Positions 1 through 13,859 of a stretch of 64,000 nt of DNA are shown here, piece by piece. Numbering within the stretch: the stretch's first letter is position 1; each line of letters begins with the position of its first letter. Source of the stretch: Spongilla lacustris (taxonomy: Eukaryota > Porifera > Demospongiae > Spongillida > Spongillidae); contig OX442436.1 in NCBI GenBank assembly GCA_949361645.1, positions 1,091,179 through 1,155,178 on the forward strand, given 5' to 3'. A program made the translations under genes and the position numbers. The notes beneath the pieces were generated by a model. That model was not told the origin of the DNA. It worked only from the letters and a program-made list of their open reading frames with translations, and did no database searches.

Positions 1-138
1 ATGGATATTCAACAGTGCTCTAGAAAAACTGGAACACTTGCAAAAACACATCACACATGAATTTGTAACATGTCATGCCAAAAAATTTTCGTAGGGGATC
101 CATTGCGGGATAATGTGCAGACAGCATTCTACATGTAG

Positions 139-1925
<1,787 letters not shown>

Positions 1926-1929
1926 ATAC

Positions 1930-4725
1930 TTAAAAAACCAGCCCATACACGTTCCTACATGTACATGTACCAGAATACTGAAGGCTTTTGTCATACATGC
2001 ACATGTACCTACTCTTAATCCTAAGATCTGCCCACACGGGTGTTTCAATCCATTGAATTGGTGGACATTCAGACCTACGCCCCGAAATTTTGAAATGGCA
2101 ATTATCTCACCTAGCAACGGTTGTAATGATTTGTACCCGTTGGAATTCGCTGTACAGTTACTGAATGGAACACGTGGTGACCTTTTAGACGAGGTATTGT
2201 TGAAGATGAAACTGTGCTCTACTGAACAAGGTGTGTTTGGGCATCAAGAAATGTTACGCTCTGGAGAAGTGTCATTCAAAAGCGGCCTACTTACGCGGAG
2301 GTAGGTTTTCAAAACTAGTTAGTCCCCAACGTGCGCACTTCCAGTTGAGAAACGACTTTTACAAAGGTATTGTACATAGATCGAGCTTTCTTTTTATGGT
2401 ATTTATTTTCTGAGACGCGATTTGTATGCTTCAAAAAGTAACGTGCAAACATTGTCAAGTGTGTGCTGCGCGCATGTATGGAGGGAGTGTAGGCCTACAT
2501 GTACGTGAATACCGGCCCGGTATAAATCCACTATGCTATGAAGCAGCAACGTGTTTTGGCCGGCGTACGTTTTGCTCTCTTTGTGGGTGGTGGCTGAGCA
2601 CGAATTGAGTCAGGAGCAATACTTATCAAGCGCTCTTTGACGATACACCGTACTGTAGATTGTGTTCAGTGCGTTGAAATGCTAATTGAACTGTTGTTGG
2701 TGTTCAGTGCGTTGAATCGCCGGTGAATTGATTCAGCACCTTGTTCACCAAGCATGCCAAATCATAAGTTGTATCTTCTCACTCACTCAACTGTGTGCTC
2801 CTCTAATAGGTGCATTTTGGGTGAGATATTTTCATTGGCCATGGGGAAATTGGTTCTAAAGTAGTTCAGAATGGAAACAGTAGCGAAAAATAATCACATA
2901 GTTAATACCCATCCACAGCTATGACGTCATGCTGCTATATCCTAACTCTCTCTCCACATTTCTCATCTGTCAGTTACAAAACATTGGTCATGGATGGAGT
3001 GGCATGCTCCAAGCATAGCAAATGCCCTTTCAAATGTGTCTGCAACCTGCTGAGCATCCATGAGGAGAACAGGATACTGCTGGGCCACATTTTGTATACA
3101 CCAATCATCATTCAGTATGTGCCTCACTTGTTGAAGGTGATGACTCAAAGTTCACCGGCTTTGATGCTTAACTTCGGCCTTGACCTTTTGTAATCCTTAC
3201 AAGAGTTATTGGCTGGAATGATGGTGAGTAGTTCATGTAATTATTATTGCTGTACAAATTTACTTACTCTTCCACCCCCACCCCCACCCCCCCAGATGGA
3301 ATCTGCAAAACATTTGGGCTCTGGGCTTTCATTCTTTGAATTTTGAATTACAGATGGTACGTTTACCTCAGTACCACATGGAGGAGATGGTGTTGCAAAC
3401 ATGTGAGAGGTACGCTCCTGCTGGAAGGTCTGTTTTACATGAGTTGCATTGAAGCAATACATCACTTAGGAAGGACAAGAAGACGTCAGGAGCTGCATTT
3501 ATGCTGGCAGCAGTTAAAGGTGAGTTGTCATGGTAACAGGAACGTGTTGTTTGCCAACAATGTCATTCTGCACAGACAAGACTTTGGCACGGTAGCTCTA
3601 CTGGTCTGTGCAGAATACAAAAGCAGAGTGGACAGTTGATGGCAGAAACTGATTGTGTAGCAGCTGGCTGGACACTGGTTGAAATTGAAACTGGTGCAAT
3701 GTACCCAATATGTGTAAATAATGAATGTAGTGATTCACTTGACATTTGGCAGTATGTTTTGTCACTTTTTTTTCTTTGTACCACCTTTCACCAGCACCTC
3801 AAAATGCTGGCAAACCTAAATGTGATCATGCAATTTAATTCAGTTATATAATTTGCTCCTCACTCACTTCACACTTGTCTATAGTATGGGCTTTCCACTT
3901 GCAGGGCACGACCAAACTTTTAAATGGTATTAGCTTTTTCTGCCTCAAAGCATTTAACACCCTCCCCTTAGCTTATACGGTTTGCAGAACGATTATGGGT
4001 GGATCTCGATATGATTATTGATACCAAAAGCTATTTTATGCTCCTTTTTGTAAAATATGGAGTTGTATATGCTTCTTTTTGACTTATTTGCCACTACCAA
4101 CCTCCCACCGCACACCCTGCAAAGTTTTGTAAGCTAACTGTTATGGAACTCCATCGCAAAGCATATATAAAAACCAAGATGTTGATAATTATTCATAGAT
4201 TTCAGCCGCGATTTTATATGCCCTAGATATCGCGTCTCGAGATATGACCCAGCTTAAATTGTTTTACAATGCCCCTAGATTCTGTATTTTATCGTCACAA
4301 CTCACCTGGAAGTTCGAGAGCCTCACAAATAGCCCACCAAAAGATGCACTCGTAACGAATTAAAGGGCACGTGATTACTAGAAACGTTGCGCCGTATGTT
4401 GAAATGCTGTAAACATGTGAGCAGTTGATTTGAGTTTGTGCTTAGACTAATACTATGCTTGGAATTATCAATAGAGAGGCGTAGTGAAACTGGGTTGTAG
4501 CGGAAACAGGCCTTGAAAATGTTAGCCCGTTAATGAGCTACCAAAATCATTTTTACGTAAATGTGCGATTGGACATCTAAATATCCGTAAATGTCCACTC
4601 TGAAACACCCGTGCCCATGGTTTGTGCTGTGAAATAATAAACTTGAAAGGGGAACCCACAACCTTATCTGATGGTTAGAGGCCCATGTAGTGCTGCTACC
4701 TTGCCTGCCCTGAAGCTACATGTAG
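1930..4725. other. Gene-poor interval
   Basis: No convincing gene was found. One stretch around 2973-3193 follows a good pyrimidine-tract acceptor and reads LVMDGVACSKHSKCPFKCVC, a cysteine-spaced segment that vaguely recalls transposase-associated CxC domains. I could not place it in a family. A second open segment at about 3353-3520 is also flanked by plausible splice signals but contains a stop. A poly-C tract lies at 3281-3294. Confidence 0.4.
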
Positions 4726-4727
4726 AC

Positions 4728-5170
4728 CTACCTCCTACATGGACCTACATAGGCCTACCCTGCATGAACCCTACATGGACCTACATAGGCCTACCCTGCA
4801 TGAACCCTACATGGACCTACATAGGCCTACCCTGCATGAACCCTACATGGACCTACATAGGCCTACCCTGCATGAACCCTACATGGACCTACATAGGCCT
4901 ACCCTGCATGCCCTACATGGACCTACATAGGCCTACCCTGCATGAACCCTACATGGACCTACATAGACCTTACCCTGCATGAACCCCTACATGGACTTAC
5001 ATAGGCCTACCCTGCATGAACCCTACATGGACCTACATAGGCCTACCCTGCATGAACCCTACATGGACCTACATAGACCTACCGTGCATGAACCCTACAT
5101 GAACATGAATCTCTACATGGACCTACATAGGCCTACCCTACATGGACCTACATAGACTTACATGTACCTA
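4728..5170. repeat. 36-bp minisatellite
   Basis: About eleven copies of a 36-bp unit built around CTACATGGACCTACATAGGC and CTACCCTGCATGAA, degenerating towards the 3' side. Dispersed remnants rich in CTACATG continue to about 5460. ORFs over it are repeat artefacts. Confidence 0.9.
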
Positions 5171-7340
5171 CCTGAGTTCTGAAAATTACTTGTGTTGCTT
5201 GTCTACATGGATTCCCTTCAAACTACATGTACATGTACATGTAAGATCTGCCCTTCTGTGCTGTGAAATAATTTAAAAACATGAAAGGAACCCACAACCT
5301 TATCTGATGTTAGGACTTAAAATAAACATACCCTATCCTGGACTTATATGTACCTACCTAAGACTACCATATCTACATTAGGCCTAAGACCTACATGTGC
5401 ATGTGTACATCTATCTAACTACTGGCATGTACTTATGTACATGTAGGACTACCCTGGACCTACATGAATTTGGTTTTACCAGAGGGCGCACAAAAACTGG
5501 GGGTGGGGGGGGGGGGGGGATGCAGTCGAAGGGGCACATTTGTACATGCCCTGTTGTGCTCCACCGCTTTGGTGACATTTGTCAGCAAGTATTCGGACTT
5601 TTTTTACGTATGACGCAACACGTAATCTACTCGCAGGTACATGTATATGTAATCATGAACGGAAGCGTGTGGCGAGGGGGGGGGGGGGGGGGGGGGGGGC
5701 AATTGCTGCCAGAGGGGTGGCATTTCATATGCCATGGGGGAGGGGGGGGGGGCAGCTGGCCCCCACCCCCAAGGCTATGCTTGATCCAGGGCTGCATGGT
5801 ATCTACTTAGACTTATCCTGAGTACTGAAGGTTAAGTGTTCATGTGTCTTTCCTCTTCACCTTCGTACCACCTACACTGTACTCCTTTCTATTTGTAAAT
5901 GACCTTAGGTCAGTATAGTTTTAATTCACCCAAGCACTGTAGAAACCATACAGAGAACTTACATGTATAAGTCATACAAAATGTGTGTGTGTGTGTGAGG
6001 GGGGGGGGGGGGTAATGACAGGGGCCTGTTGGGCAAGCACTAGTCCTGATGCCTTGGTTGAGCTTTGCATTGGACCTAATGGGAGGGGATGGAGTGTGCT
6101 TTGTGCATGATGCTGAGGGCTTTGGCTTTATGGTAGGGGCATTTGTTCTGATGCATAACCGTCACTTTTTTCCTCTAGGTTTCAATATCAGGAGCTGTGA
6201 ATTTGTTTAAATGTCTGTTTGCAACTGTTTCCATGGAGATGTGCTACCATAAAGTATCTATGATGCTAATTAGGACACTTATCTTTTTTTGTTTGGTGCT
6301 CATTAATGACACTAGACTTGCTTGTAACTGTGATAGCCATCCGATGAGGAAGAAGAGCAGCAGGGTCTTTGTGGTAATTGTCAATTTGTAAACGTAACTC
6401 AGTGATGGGGAAGGGCAGCATGACCACCCGTCAACCTGATCACTACGGTAGATGTATTAACCTATAAGAAGTTCGATATCTTGACATGAAATAAACGTTT
6501 AAGATACGCCGTAACAGGTTCTAGCTTGCCAACGTGTTCGGCTCTAGAGAAACGCCCACGCTGCCGGTCCGCCCATCGTTTACATCTCCCATATAACATT
6601 GAGTCGATGATTGACTACGAAAGGGGCTAAGAGACACTATAAATGTAATAGCATATATCATAGGAAGCATCGCTTTGTATTATCTCTGCTTTTACGATAT
6701 GATATGTTGCCCGCGCAATGATCGCGATCGAGGCTTCATGGCAATAATGAATTGCCGCATAGAAAGGTTAAAAAGTGCTGGTGGCGTGACGTGCACAACG
6801 GACGCTGCACCAGTATTGAAAGAATGGGTAAATATGCATGGCGGACCATATATGATGACATGTTGGGACTCGGTCTCCCGTCGTGAACTACTAGTATTTG
6901 CGGACAGGCCACTTTGGACGAAGCCGACATCATCCCTATGGCTTTCGGTCATCTGCGGTGCGTGTTCAATCTGTGTTTACGGGAGCTACAATTACTTTTA
7001 CTTACTTAGTATTAGTAATATACGTCATGATCAGAGCCCCGCTGTATGCCTCTCGCTAGCTAGAGCCATTAGTTAAAAACATTATTGATAAATGACATAA
7101 TTGTTAATAAATGTTACGTAACATGTCTACTTCACGAATAAATTAGTGCGGTAGAAATTAAATTTTTGTCTTGATTTTTGTACAAGAATGGCTCATGATA
7201 TAAATCTATAAATTACAGATTCACAATCAGACCGATTTATCGTACTTAGTACATGTGTTTAAAAATAAATTTGAATAAAAAGAGCTAAATGTCCGCCTAT
7301 GTATGGGCAATTTCTCCATATGTTGAACGTTGATTATAGT
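5171..7340. other. Intergenic, no gene recognised
   Basis: Contains several poly-G runs (about 5502-5518, 5679-5699, 5740-5751, 6000-6012), a short TG run near 5980 and AT-rich unique sequence. Near 5265-5310 a segment (GAAAGGAACCCACAACCTTA) repeats a stretch at about 4645-4672, so the 4.6-5.3 kb block is partly duplicated around the minisatellite. No ORF here resembles a known family. Confidence 0.5.
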
Positions 7341-7344
7341 TCAT

Positions 7345-7590
7345 AGACGGCTTGAAGTGAGTATGGTAGGTCGTATAGGAACCATCTAAGCAGTTTTAGA
7401 TACTTCACTACGAAAGCTATGAGGTTGACTAACCTATATGTATCTGTAGCGTGTAGTTCCTAGCGTGTACGGTGTTAGCTGCTATATAAGGCCCACTGTT
7501 TGTGCGACTGTAACACGTTTTCATATGCACGCCTGTAAGTTTAAAAGACTGAAAAGTGTAGTGCACACATCGTGGTGTATGGTGAAGTGT
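7345..7590 (+). repeat. Dispersed repeat, uninterrupted copy
   Basis: About 245 bp, including AGGAACCATCTAAGCAGTTT near 7377 and ACTGTAACACGTTTTCATAT near 7507. The same order of blocks recurs at 7680-7804 plus 8600-8730, where it is split by an inserted element. This copy therefore serves as the empty-site version. Confidence 0.75.
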
Positions 7591-7679
7591 ATCCTTTTGC
7601 TTGTCGTACTATGTATGAGCTGGTGTTTAAAAATTTGCGTAACATGTTATAATTGACTAATATACACAGCAAGGCTTTG

Positions 7680-8735
7680 TGGGACTGTACCGTGAGTACG
7701 GTAAGTCGCATAGGAACCATCTAAGCAGTTTCTGATACTTCCCTACGAAAGCTATCAGGTTGCCAACGTACATCTGTCATATGTCTGTAGTGTGCAGCTC
7801 GTAGCAGTGGCGGATCCAGGAATTGGGAGGGGGGGGGGGGGCACCGGCGAGGGTGTGGCAATGGGTGGGGCGAAGTAGTAGGCGGGTCCGCCCCGGGGAG
7901 GGTGCGGGAGGGGGGCACCCCTCCCGCCCAGCTAGGGGGTGTGGGGGAGCGCTGTAAGCTCCCCCACCGGGGTCTGGGGCGGAGCCCCAGAAGCCAACGC
8001 TTTTTGCTAAGAAAACCCCCCCAAAAGTACGTAAAAAATGTAATTACAGATTGAGGCTGGGGAGCGACAGATCAAGAGCTCAGCCGCTATATGTTCAATG
8101 CGCCGATACATCGCCGTTGATAGCACATGTACTGAACTCACCGTTTATTCAGTGAAATCAGTACCGGTACTACCTTTATCATATGGTCACATGACGCGTG
8201 GGCGTTATTTACCTCCACGTAAATATATGGGCTTATGCTCGGTTTTTGGTACTTTTCGATATGCTCTCTAGAGGGAAAATTGAATACCATACGCTAAACG
8301 GCCGGCTAATGTAACATACCTTTTGCCTTTACTTCTATTGTACAGCCGAATGCTATTATGGCACGTGATAAAAGCGCCAGATGCAATCATATTCATACTT
8401 GGCCCTGACCCATGTATCATTATGTACGTACGGTAGGCGTACGTATAGGCCATTTCTGCCGTAGCAATATCTTTGCGCTGTGTTTGCATATGTTCGCGTA
8501 CACATATTCGTACATGTACGTGTATACGTAGGGGCGGGACCCTCGGGGGGGGGGGGGGGGCACGGGCCCGTTGTGCCCCCCCCCCTGGATCCGCTACTGC
8601 GTAGCGTGTAGGGTGTTCGGTGCTATATGTAATGCCCACTGTTGTTTGTGGGACTGTAACACGTTTTTATATGCACGCCTGTGAATTAGAAGACTGAAAA
8701 GTGGAGTTCACACATCGTGGTGTATGTGCGTACTA
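7680..8735 (+). repeat. Dispersed repeat, copy interrupted by an element
   Basis: The left half (7680-7804) contains AGGAACCATCTAAGCAGTTT and the right half (8600-8735) contains GACTGTAACACGTTTTTATA and CACACATCGTGGTGTATG. These match 7345-7590 in the same order. The gap between the halves is exactly the element at 7805-8599. Confidence 0.75.
7805..8599. mobile_element. 795-bp terminal-inverted-repeat element
   Basis: The left end CAGTGGCGGATCCAGG is the reverse complement of the right end CCTGGATCCGCTACTG with one mismatch. Both ends run into homopolymer G (left) or C (right). The element is flanked by CGTAG at 7800-7804 and 8600-8604, a 5-bp target duplication. The interior has G/C-rich stretches such as a GCTCCCCCACCGGGGTC segment and no intact transposase, so it looks like a non-autonomous DNA transposon. 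CAGTGGCGGATCC-type ends occur on cut-and-paste elements in many animals; the superfamily is not assigned here. Confidence 0.8.
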
Positions 8736-9090
8736 TGAGCTTGTATTTAAAAAAATCGTAACAGACTTGTACACAGCTAGCCGATATTTAAGTAAGGGGA
8801 TTGGAAACGGGTCAATGAATCTAATTAGTCACGTACAGTCCGCGTTACGCTTGTAGAATTAGATATTCATAACGTAAGTACCAGCAGCTGTTATATATGG
8901 TATAGGGATCGTACAATTGTTCCTATATGGACAAGCCAGAATGTTGTTAACCAATTAAAACTCTGCATAATATAATAATAATGTGCTTACCTGAAGAATC
9001 AAAAAATTTTCCCATTTCTATGCTTTAAAAGGTTATGGTACTTTGTATCAGGATGGCCTCTGCAAACCTTGGCTTTCTCAAGTGTAGGTA
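8736..9090. other. Short intergenic interval
   Basis: AT-rich unique sequence. Nothing recognisable apart from the 3' flank of the unassigned ORF on the minus strand. Confidence 0.5.
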
Positions 9091-9483
9091 TCAGTGATAG
9101 CAAATCTTGAGGATATGTGGCAAGGTTCCAATAATGGGGTGATCAACTTGGCTGATTGGTTTGTCATGCAGCCATACATTCCATGTACAGCCCTCTTCTA
9201 TCCGGACAGAATACTTCACAGCAGCAATTGTTGTAGGGTGACACACTGGTTTACATAGGGTTATGACAGGTGGATCTTCTAAATCAGGTGTGACGTTAAC
9301 CCAGCCCATTGAAACGTACGTAGGAAGGTTGGACTGTAATTGAGAGAAGCTTGTATTAACAGCTGGCGGGATAATGCTTGAGGTAGTTATCTTTGCGAGT
9401 GGCTTAGAGACAAGCAAAGCCTTTGTTTTCCTGTCATACTTCCAGTCATACTTTCTCCTACGCAATCGTGATGTCCTACCCAT
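9091..9483 (-). CDS. Unassigned 130-residue ORF
   Basis: The ORF starts at an ATG at 9483 and ends at 9091. The N-terminus is strongly basic (MGRTSRLRRRKYDWKYDRKT) and is followed by a mixed region with VCHPTTIAAVKYSV and WNVWLHDKPI. I do not recognise the family. A basic leader plus a small globular segment would suit a transposon-associated or DNA-binding protein, but that is a guess. It lies between transposon-derived sequence and the kelch gene. It could also be the first exon of a longer gene or a chance ORF. Confidence 0.3.
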   Translation of the reverse strand: MGRTSRLRRRKYDWKYDRKTKALLVSKPLAKITTSSIIPPAVNTSFSQLQSNLPTYVSMGWVNVTPDLEDPPVITLCKPVCHPTTIAAVKYSVRIEEGCTWNVWLHDKPISQVDHPIIGTLPHILKICYH

Positions 9484-10316
9484 TGCTTAAAAAATAATCA
9501 AAAATCGATAACAATTTTAAACGCCCCTCTACTTTGCTTCGTTACCTTCCCAAAGGCGATACGGTGAATGGGAAAATGACAGTCAATAGGCACGTAGCAC
9601 ACTGTGCAGGTCTAAACTATGAAACGTTTAGCGCGCCAGCGCCTGTAGATTCGTAGAAAAAGGTACAGTGCCAAAGTAACTCGATTTAAGCTTCTTACGT
9701 ACTAGAAAGGTGGTTGCTAACAAAAGAACGGTCCTACATACACCAAATTAAAGAAAGGCATACAGATATGACCTACCAACGACGTAGTAGTACCAGAATC
9801 GCGCTGGGATGAACTGGTCAAAAATAAAAGGTACAGTCCGTAACCGAGTCGCGTAAGGTACTAGAAAATCGCGTTCAGCAAGCAAACAATAAGAACAAAG
9901 AGCCGTGCCAGTTAAAGAATGGCTTACAGACACGTAGGAGGATGTAAATATGACGATTTAGGACGAAAACAAATCACACAGTAGCAGCAGTTTTCAAGTC
10001 TTCGTTGGTTTAAGCGTATTAATAACCGTGTCGAGGAGTGTACACGTACAATCATGCGCTCACGTGATGCGTTTCCCATCCCCTTACTTAAGTATCTATG
10101 CCCCAACTAACGACCACTTCCGGCGAAACTCGGACTGCTTGTGACTAATGACATTCATTGCTGGGTTTCCAATCCATGTATCAAATATGTATGACACAAC
10201 ACACACGCAAGCGAACACATACAATGTACAACACGTGCACACAACACACGCGCGAGCAAGCACACACAGATAAGTACATTGCCCTGCAGATGGAAGCTAC
10301 TTCAAACCAGCACTGA
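9484..10316. other. Intergenic, no gene recognised
   Basis: Unique sequence with a CA-rich patch near 10195-10270. Two short minus-strand ORFs (9748-9933 and 9924-10106) have no recognisable features and are not called. Confidence 0.5.
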
Positions 10317-10317
10317 T

Positions 10318-10396
10318 CAATCATTAACCCCCAACCATGGGGCGTTTGATTTAATAAATGTCAAATCCCCCATATGTCCCACTGATAGGCGCATAA
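10318..10396. mobile_element. Relic of the foldback element also found at 42172-42436
   Basis: It contains a TTAACCCCCAACCATGG segment and TTTGATTTAATAAATG, which occur in opposite orientation inside the 42-kb element, followed by TGTCAAATCCCCCAT and TGATAGGCGCAT, which match that element's interior and terminus in direct orientation. It is a shortened, rearranged copy. Confidence 0.6.
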
Positions 10397-10556
10397 AAAC
10401 TGCCACGAGCTCGGTGAATTCCCTCACGTGATTCGGTACTGCGGTGCGCGTGCGCATGAAGACATGCACATGTACATCAGATATATTTGAGATATGGCCC
10501 ACACACGTCAAGGAATCAAAAGCTGGACGACTGCCGATAAAGCGAAGGAGAGGATA

Positions 10557-12331
10557 TCACTGCTCAGGAGGTGTATCATTTTTTGGAGAGAGAGAGGCCA
10601 CCTTGGTCACCTGCTGCTCAACCGTCACCAGACACACCCCTTCCCTAGCGCTGCTCATGCTGGGAGGGGCCTGCGACCAGGTGTTCAGCAGAGGGTCATA
10701 CCTCTCCACTGACGAAATGCTGCTGTTTCCATCATGACCTCCTGCAACATAGATGTACCCATCCAACACGGCTATACCCATGGCACTCCTTGCGGTCAGC
10801 AGAGGGGCAACGGCAGTCCATTGGTTCAAACTCGGCATGTATTTTTCCACAGAATTGTGTCGGGAAGATCCCTCGCTGCCTCCAATCACATAAATGGCCC
10901 CACCAAGTGTGATTGCACCGGGAAACTTTCTGCTTGTATGCATGGATGAGATGGGTGACCATGTTCTTCTGCTAGGGTCGTAGCACTCTGCAGTGCTCAG
11001 ATTAGAGCCATCTGATCCTCCAATGGCATAAATCAAGCCTGCACAGAGAGGGGTGGAGGGAGAGGCAGAGGGAGGGAGAGAAGGAGAGAGAGAGGGAGGG
11101 AGGGAGAGGGAGGGAGAGAGGGAGGAAGGGAGAGAGGGAGGGAGGGAGGGAGAGAGGGAGGGAGGGAGAGAGGGAGAGAGGGAGAGAGGGAGGGAGGGAT
11201 GGAGAGAGAGGGAGAGAGATAGGGGAGGGAGGTAGATGAGAGAGTAGGGAAAGGAGATGTGTATGGAAGACCTCTAGGGCATAAGCCTTGAGATCAGGGG
11301 AGAGCGGTGGGGAGGGTTAACATACCACTGCATGAGCATGCACCAAGACCGAATCGACTGGAATTCATGTCAGGTATGGGAGACCACTTGTTGGTCTGGG
11401 GACTGTACTGCTCGGCTGTCTTGAGAGGGGACACACCATCAAATCCACCAATGGCATACAGGAAACCTTCAGCATATAGACCATTTTAAAATAAAAAGAA
11501 CACCTGTGTCAAGACTCACCACCCAAGGCAACCACACCGACCCCATTCCTTGCTGATCCCATTTCAGCCACATCTGTAATCCATTTTTCGTCTTTCAGAT
11601 CGTAGCGGTCGACTGTGTTCAGCCTAGATATATTGCTCCCACCAACAATATAGACCGAGTTGTCCAAGATGGCTGCTCCTGAACCCCATCTGTTGGTTAC
11701 CATGGCATTGCACACCTTCCACTGTGTTACATTCTGGCTGTACTGCTCCACGGAATTGGTAGGCTCCCTCCTCCCCATGCCGCCCATTGCTAACAACACC
11801 TGCAGCAGAACAGAGAACTCTGAAAGAAGTGCACCATAAGGAGAACCATAAGGGGAACCATAAGGAGAACCAAATGAGCAAAACAAAATATAGCTGACAA
11901 TATCAGGCCATGTTGGCGTATGTCTTTGCAATTATCCAAATAATTTAAAATTGTTTACACATTCTAATCCAATTAGTTACATGTAAGTCACTTCTCACAG
12001 GGTATTGTAAAAGAAGCTTCTCATTTGTTGGGGGAAAGGGGTGGGGGGGGGGGGGGGGGGGGAATGAATCATGATGCATGGGGTTTGAACCAACCCAAGT
12101 TATTGGTGATTCCAACTTGTGCTGTCCTACAATGTACCCACCTCAATCTTTCCGTTCGACACCCTTGGTCTGAACCACTGAGAGGAGAGAGCCGTCTTCC
12201 TCTCAGGCAGCAGGTGATAACCGACGGCGTCCATGACGAGCAGCAGAGCCTTCTGACTCCTCCTGACCACGTCATGTGTAGCGATGTTCAGGAGGAAGGA
12301 AGGCTTGAGCAAAGGAAGGCGAACCTGCAGC

Positions 12332-12366
<35 letters not shown>

Positions 12367-13859
12367 GGAGGGAGGGAGGGAGGGAGGGAGGGAGGGAGGG
12401 AGGGAGGGAGGGAGGGAGGGAGGGAGGGAGGGAGGGAGGGAGGGAGGGAGGGAGGGAGGGAGGGAGGGAGGGAGGGAGGGAGGGAGGGAGGGAGGGAGGG
12501 AGGGAGGGAGGGAGGGAGGGAGGGAGGGAGGGAGGGAGGGAGGGAGGGAGGGAGGGAGGGAGGGAGGGAGGGAGGGAGGGAGGGAGGGAGGGAGGGAGGG
12601 AGGGAGGGAGGGAGGGAGGGAGGGAGGGAGGGAGGGAGGGAGGGAGGGATTTCACTGTTAAATCCACTCAAATCAGCTGCTACACATCAAACCATTTCAG
12701 GTTTTCAGGGATTATCCATAATCAACATTTTTATTTTTCAAAAACACTAAATTGGTTACAAAAAAGTGGAGATTATCAACCTTCCTGATGTGTTATAAAC
12801 TAATTTATTGTTTAACCCTTTCACCTCCCTCCAAAATGCATATGTTATAACAATTGTATTTCATAATATCTCCAACTACACTCAAAGTGAAACTTTTCAA
12901 AGTTGAGCTTATCAGTGAACTGTTATTCAGCATTGCGTATCTCCTAAACCATTCAAGTTATTAAGGTAATACATGGTCAAATGTCTTTTGATATGAAGAC
13001 AACCATATACAGGAAGTTGCATCAAAATGTGAGAGGTGCTGTCTACCTGCTTGGTCATGCACCACCTTACTAAACACAATTCAGCTGACTAGGGCTTCAG
13101 GGACACACATCATACCCTTAAAAAGTGCATGTGCCACTCGAATACACTTACCTGTGAGAGCAGATCAGCGATAGACTTCTCTCTGTTGGCTACATCATAT
13201 TTAACCCAATCCATGACTGCATCAAATACCTGCTCCTCAGACTCTATGTTAAGGACATCTCCACTTATGAGGTCGATCAGCTGGTCAGGGTGGAGTTGCA
13301 GAAACTCCTCTGACTGTACCACACGGGAGAAGTGACGCCGCGCGTAGTCATCAGAGAGAGTCCTCAGCTGAAGGCACGAGTGAGTATCGGCAAAGGCACA
13401 CACTCCTAGGCAGTTGCTTATGCCAATGTGGCGCCTCAGGAATTCACAGCAAGCGTCCTTCAGCACTGCCACTTGGAGCATACAGGCAGCTGAGAGCAAT
13501 TCCTGGACGTTGCCCGTGGATATGGTTACCTTTGAGGTGTAGAAAAAATCGATGATTTGTTCCAAAGCCCCAGAGGAGATGTCATGAAGGACCACCGTGT
13601 CTTGCGAAGATTCCGTATAGGCGCTTGTAAACATGGCGCGAAAGTAGGGACTGTTGGCGCACAAAACCACCTTGTGAGCCTGGAACTGGCTACCGTCAAC
13701 TTGTAGCGTGACGTCGAAGAGGTCCTTATGGGCGCGGAGGTCGTTTAGTGCTGCAACCAACGCAACGCTGTGGCCGCAAGCCTCATACCGTATAGAAGGA
13801 GGCGCCAGGTTTTCGGCCTGCACTTCCGAAGAGCCGCCGGCGCTGACAGGAACCTCCAT
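10557..13859 (-). CDS. Kelch-like BTB-BACK-kelch protein
   Basis: Probable substrate adaptor of Cullin-3 E3 ubiquitin ligases. Five exons join in phase (13859-13152, 12324-12142, 11799-11520, 11466-11326, 11038-10557) to give 597 codons, the usual KLHL length. Residues about 30-150 form the BTB domain (HKDLFDVTLQVDG, AHKVVLCANSPYFRAMF), followed by BACK to about residue 297 (VRLPLLKPSFLLN begins exon 2). Six kelch blades then follow, each with the GG doublet and the spaced Tyr/Trp (MGGMGRREPTNSVEQY, YIVGGSN, LYAIGGFDG, IYAIGGSDG, IYVIGGSEG, IYVAGGHDG). I chose the ATG at 13859 because an upstream in-frame extension starts only with TTG. The specific KLHL subfamily cannot be fixed by eye. Two of its introns have pyrimidine microsatellites directly upstream of the acceptor. 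Confidence 0.93.
11050..11235. repeat. GGGA/GA-rich array at a 3' splice site
   Basis: Purine-rich on the plus strand. On the strand of the kelch gene it is an expanded polypyrimidine tract ending about 10 nt before the acceptor at 11039. Confidence 0.9.
12335..12650. repeat. (GGGA)n tetranucleotide array with a short (GA)n leader
   Basis: About 70 near-perfect GGGA units preceded by (GA)n. Read on the minus strand it is CCCT repeats and then CT repeats running into CTGTGGCTGCAG, the acceptor of the kelch gene's second exon (exon begins at 12324). Confidence 0.95.

Noticed and set aside
6675..7076. 133-codon ORF with Cys residues
   Set aside because: No recognisable domain, an overlapping antisense ORF of similar length, and no splice or codon-usage support.
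12025..12750. GREGGREG- and PSLPPSLP-type ORFs on both strands
   Set aside because: Products of the (GGGA)n microsatellite. The real coding sequence here is the kelch exon 12324-12142 on the minus strand.
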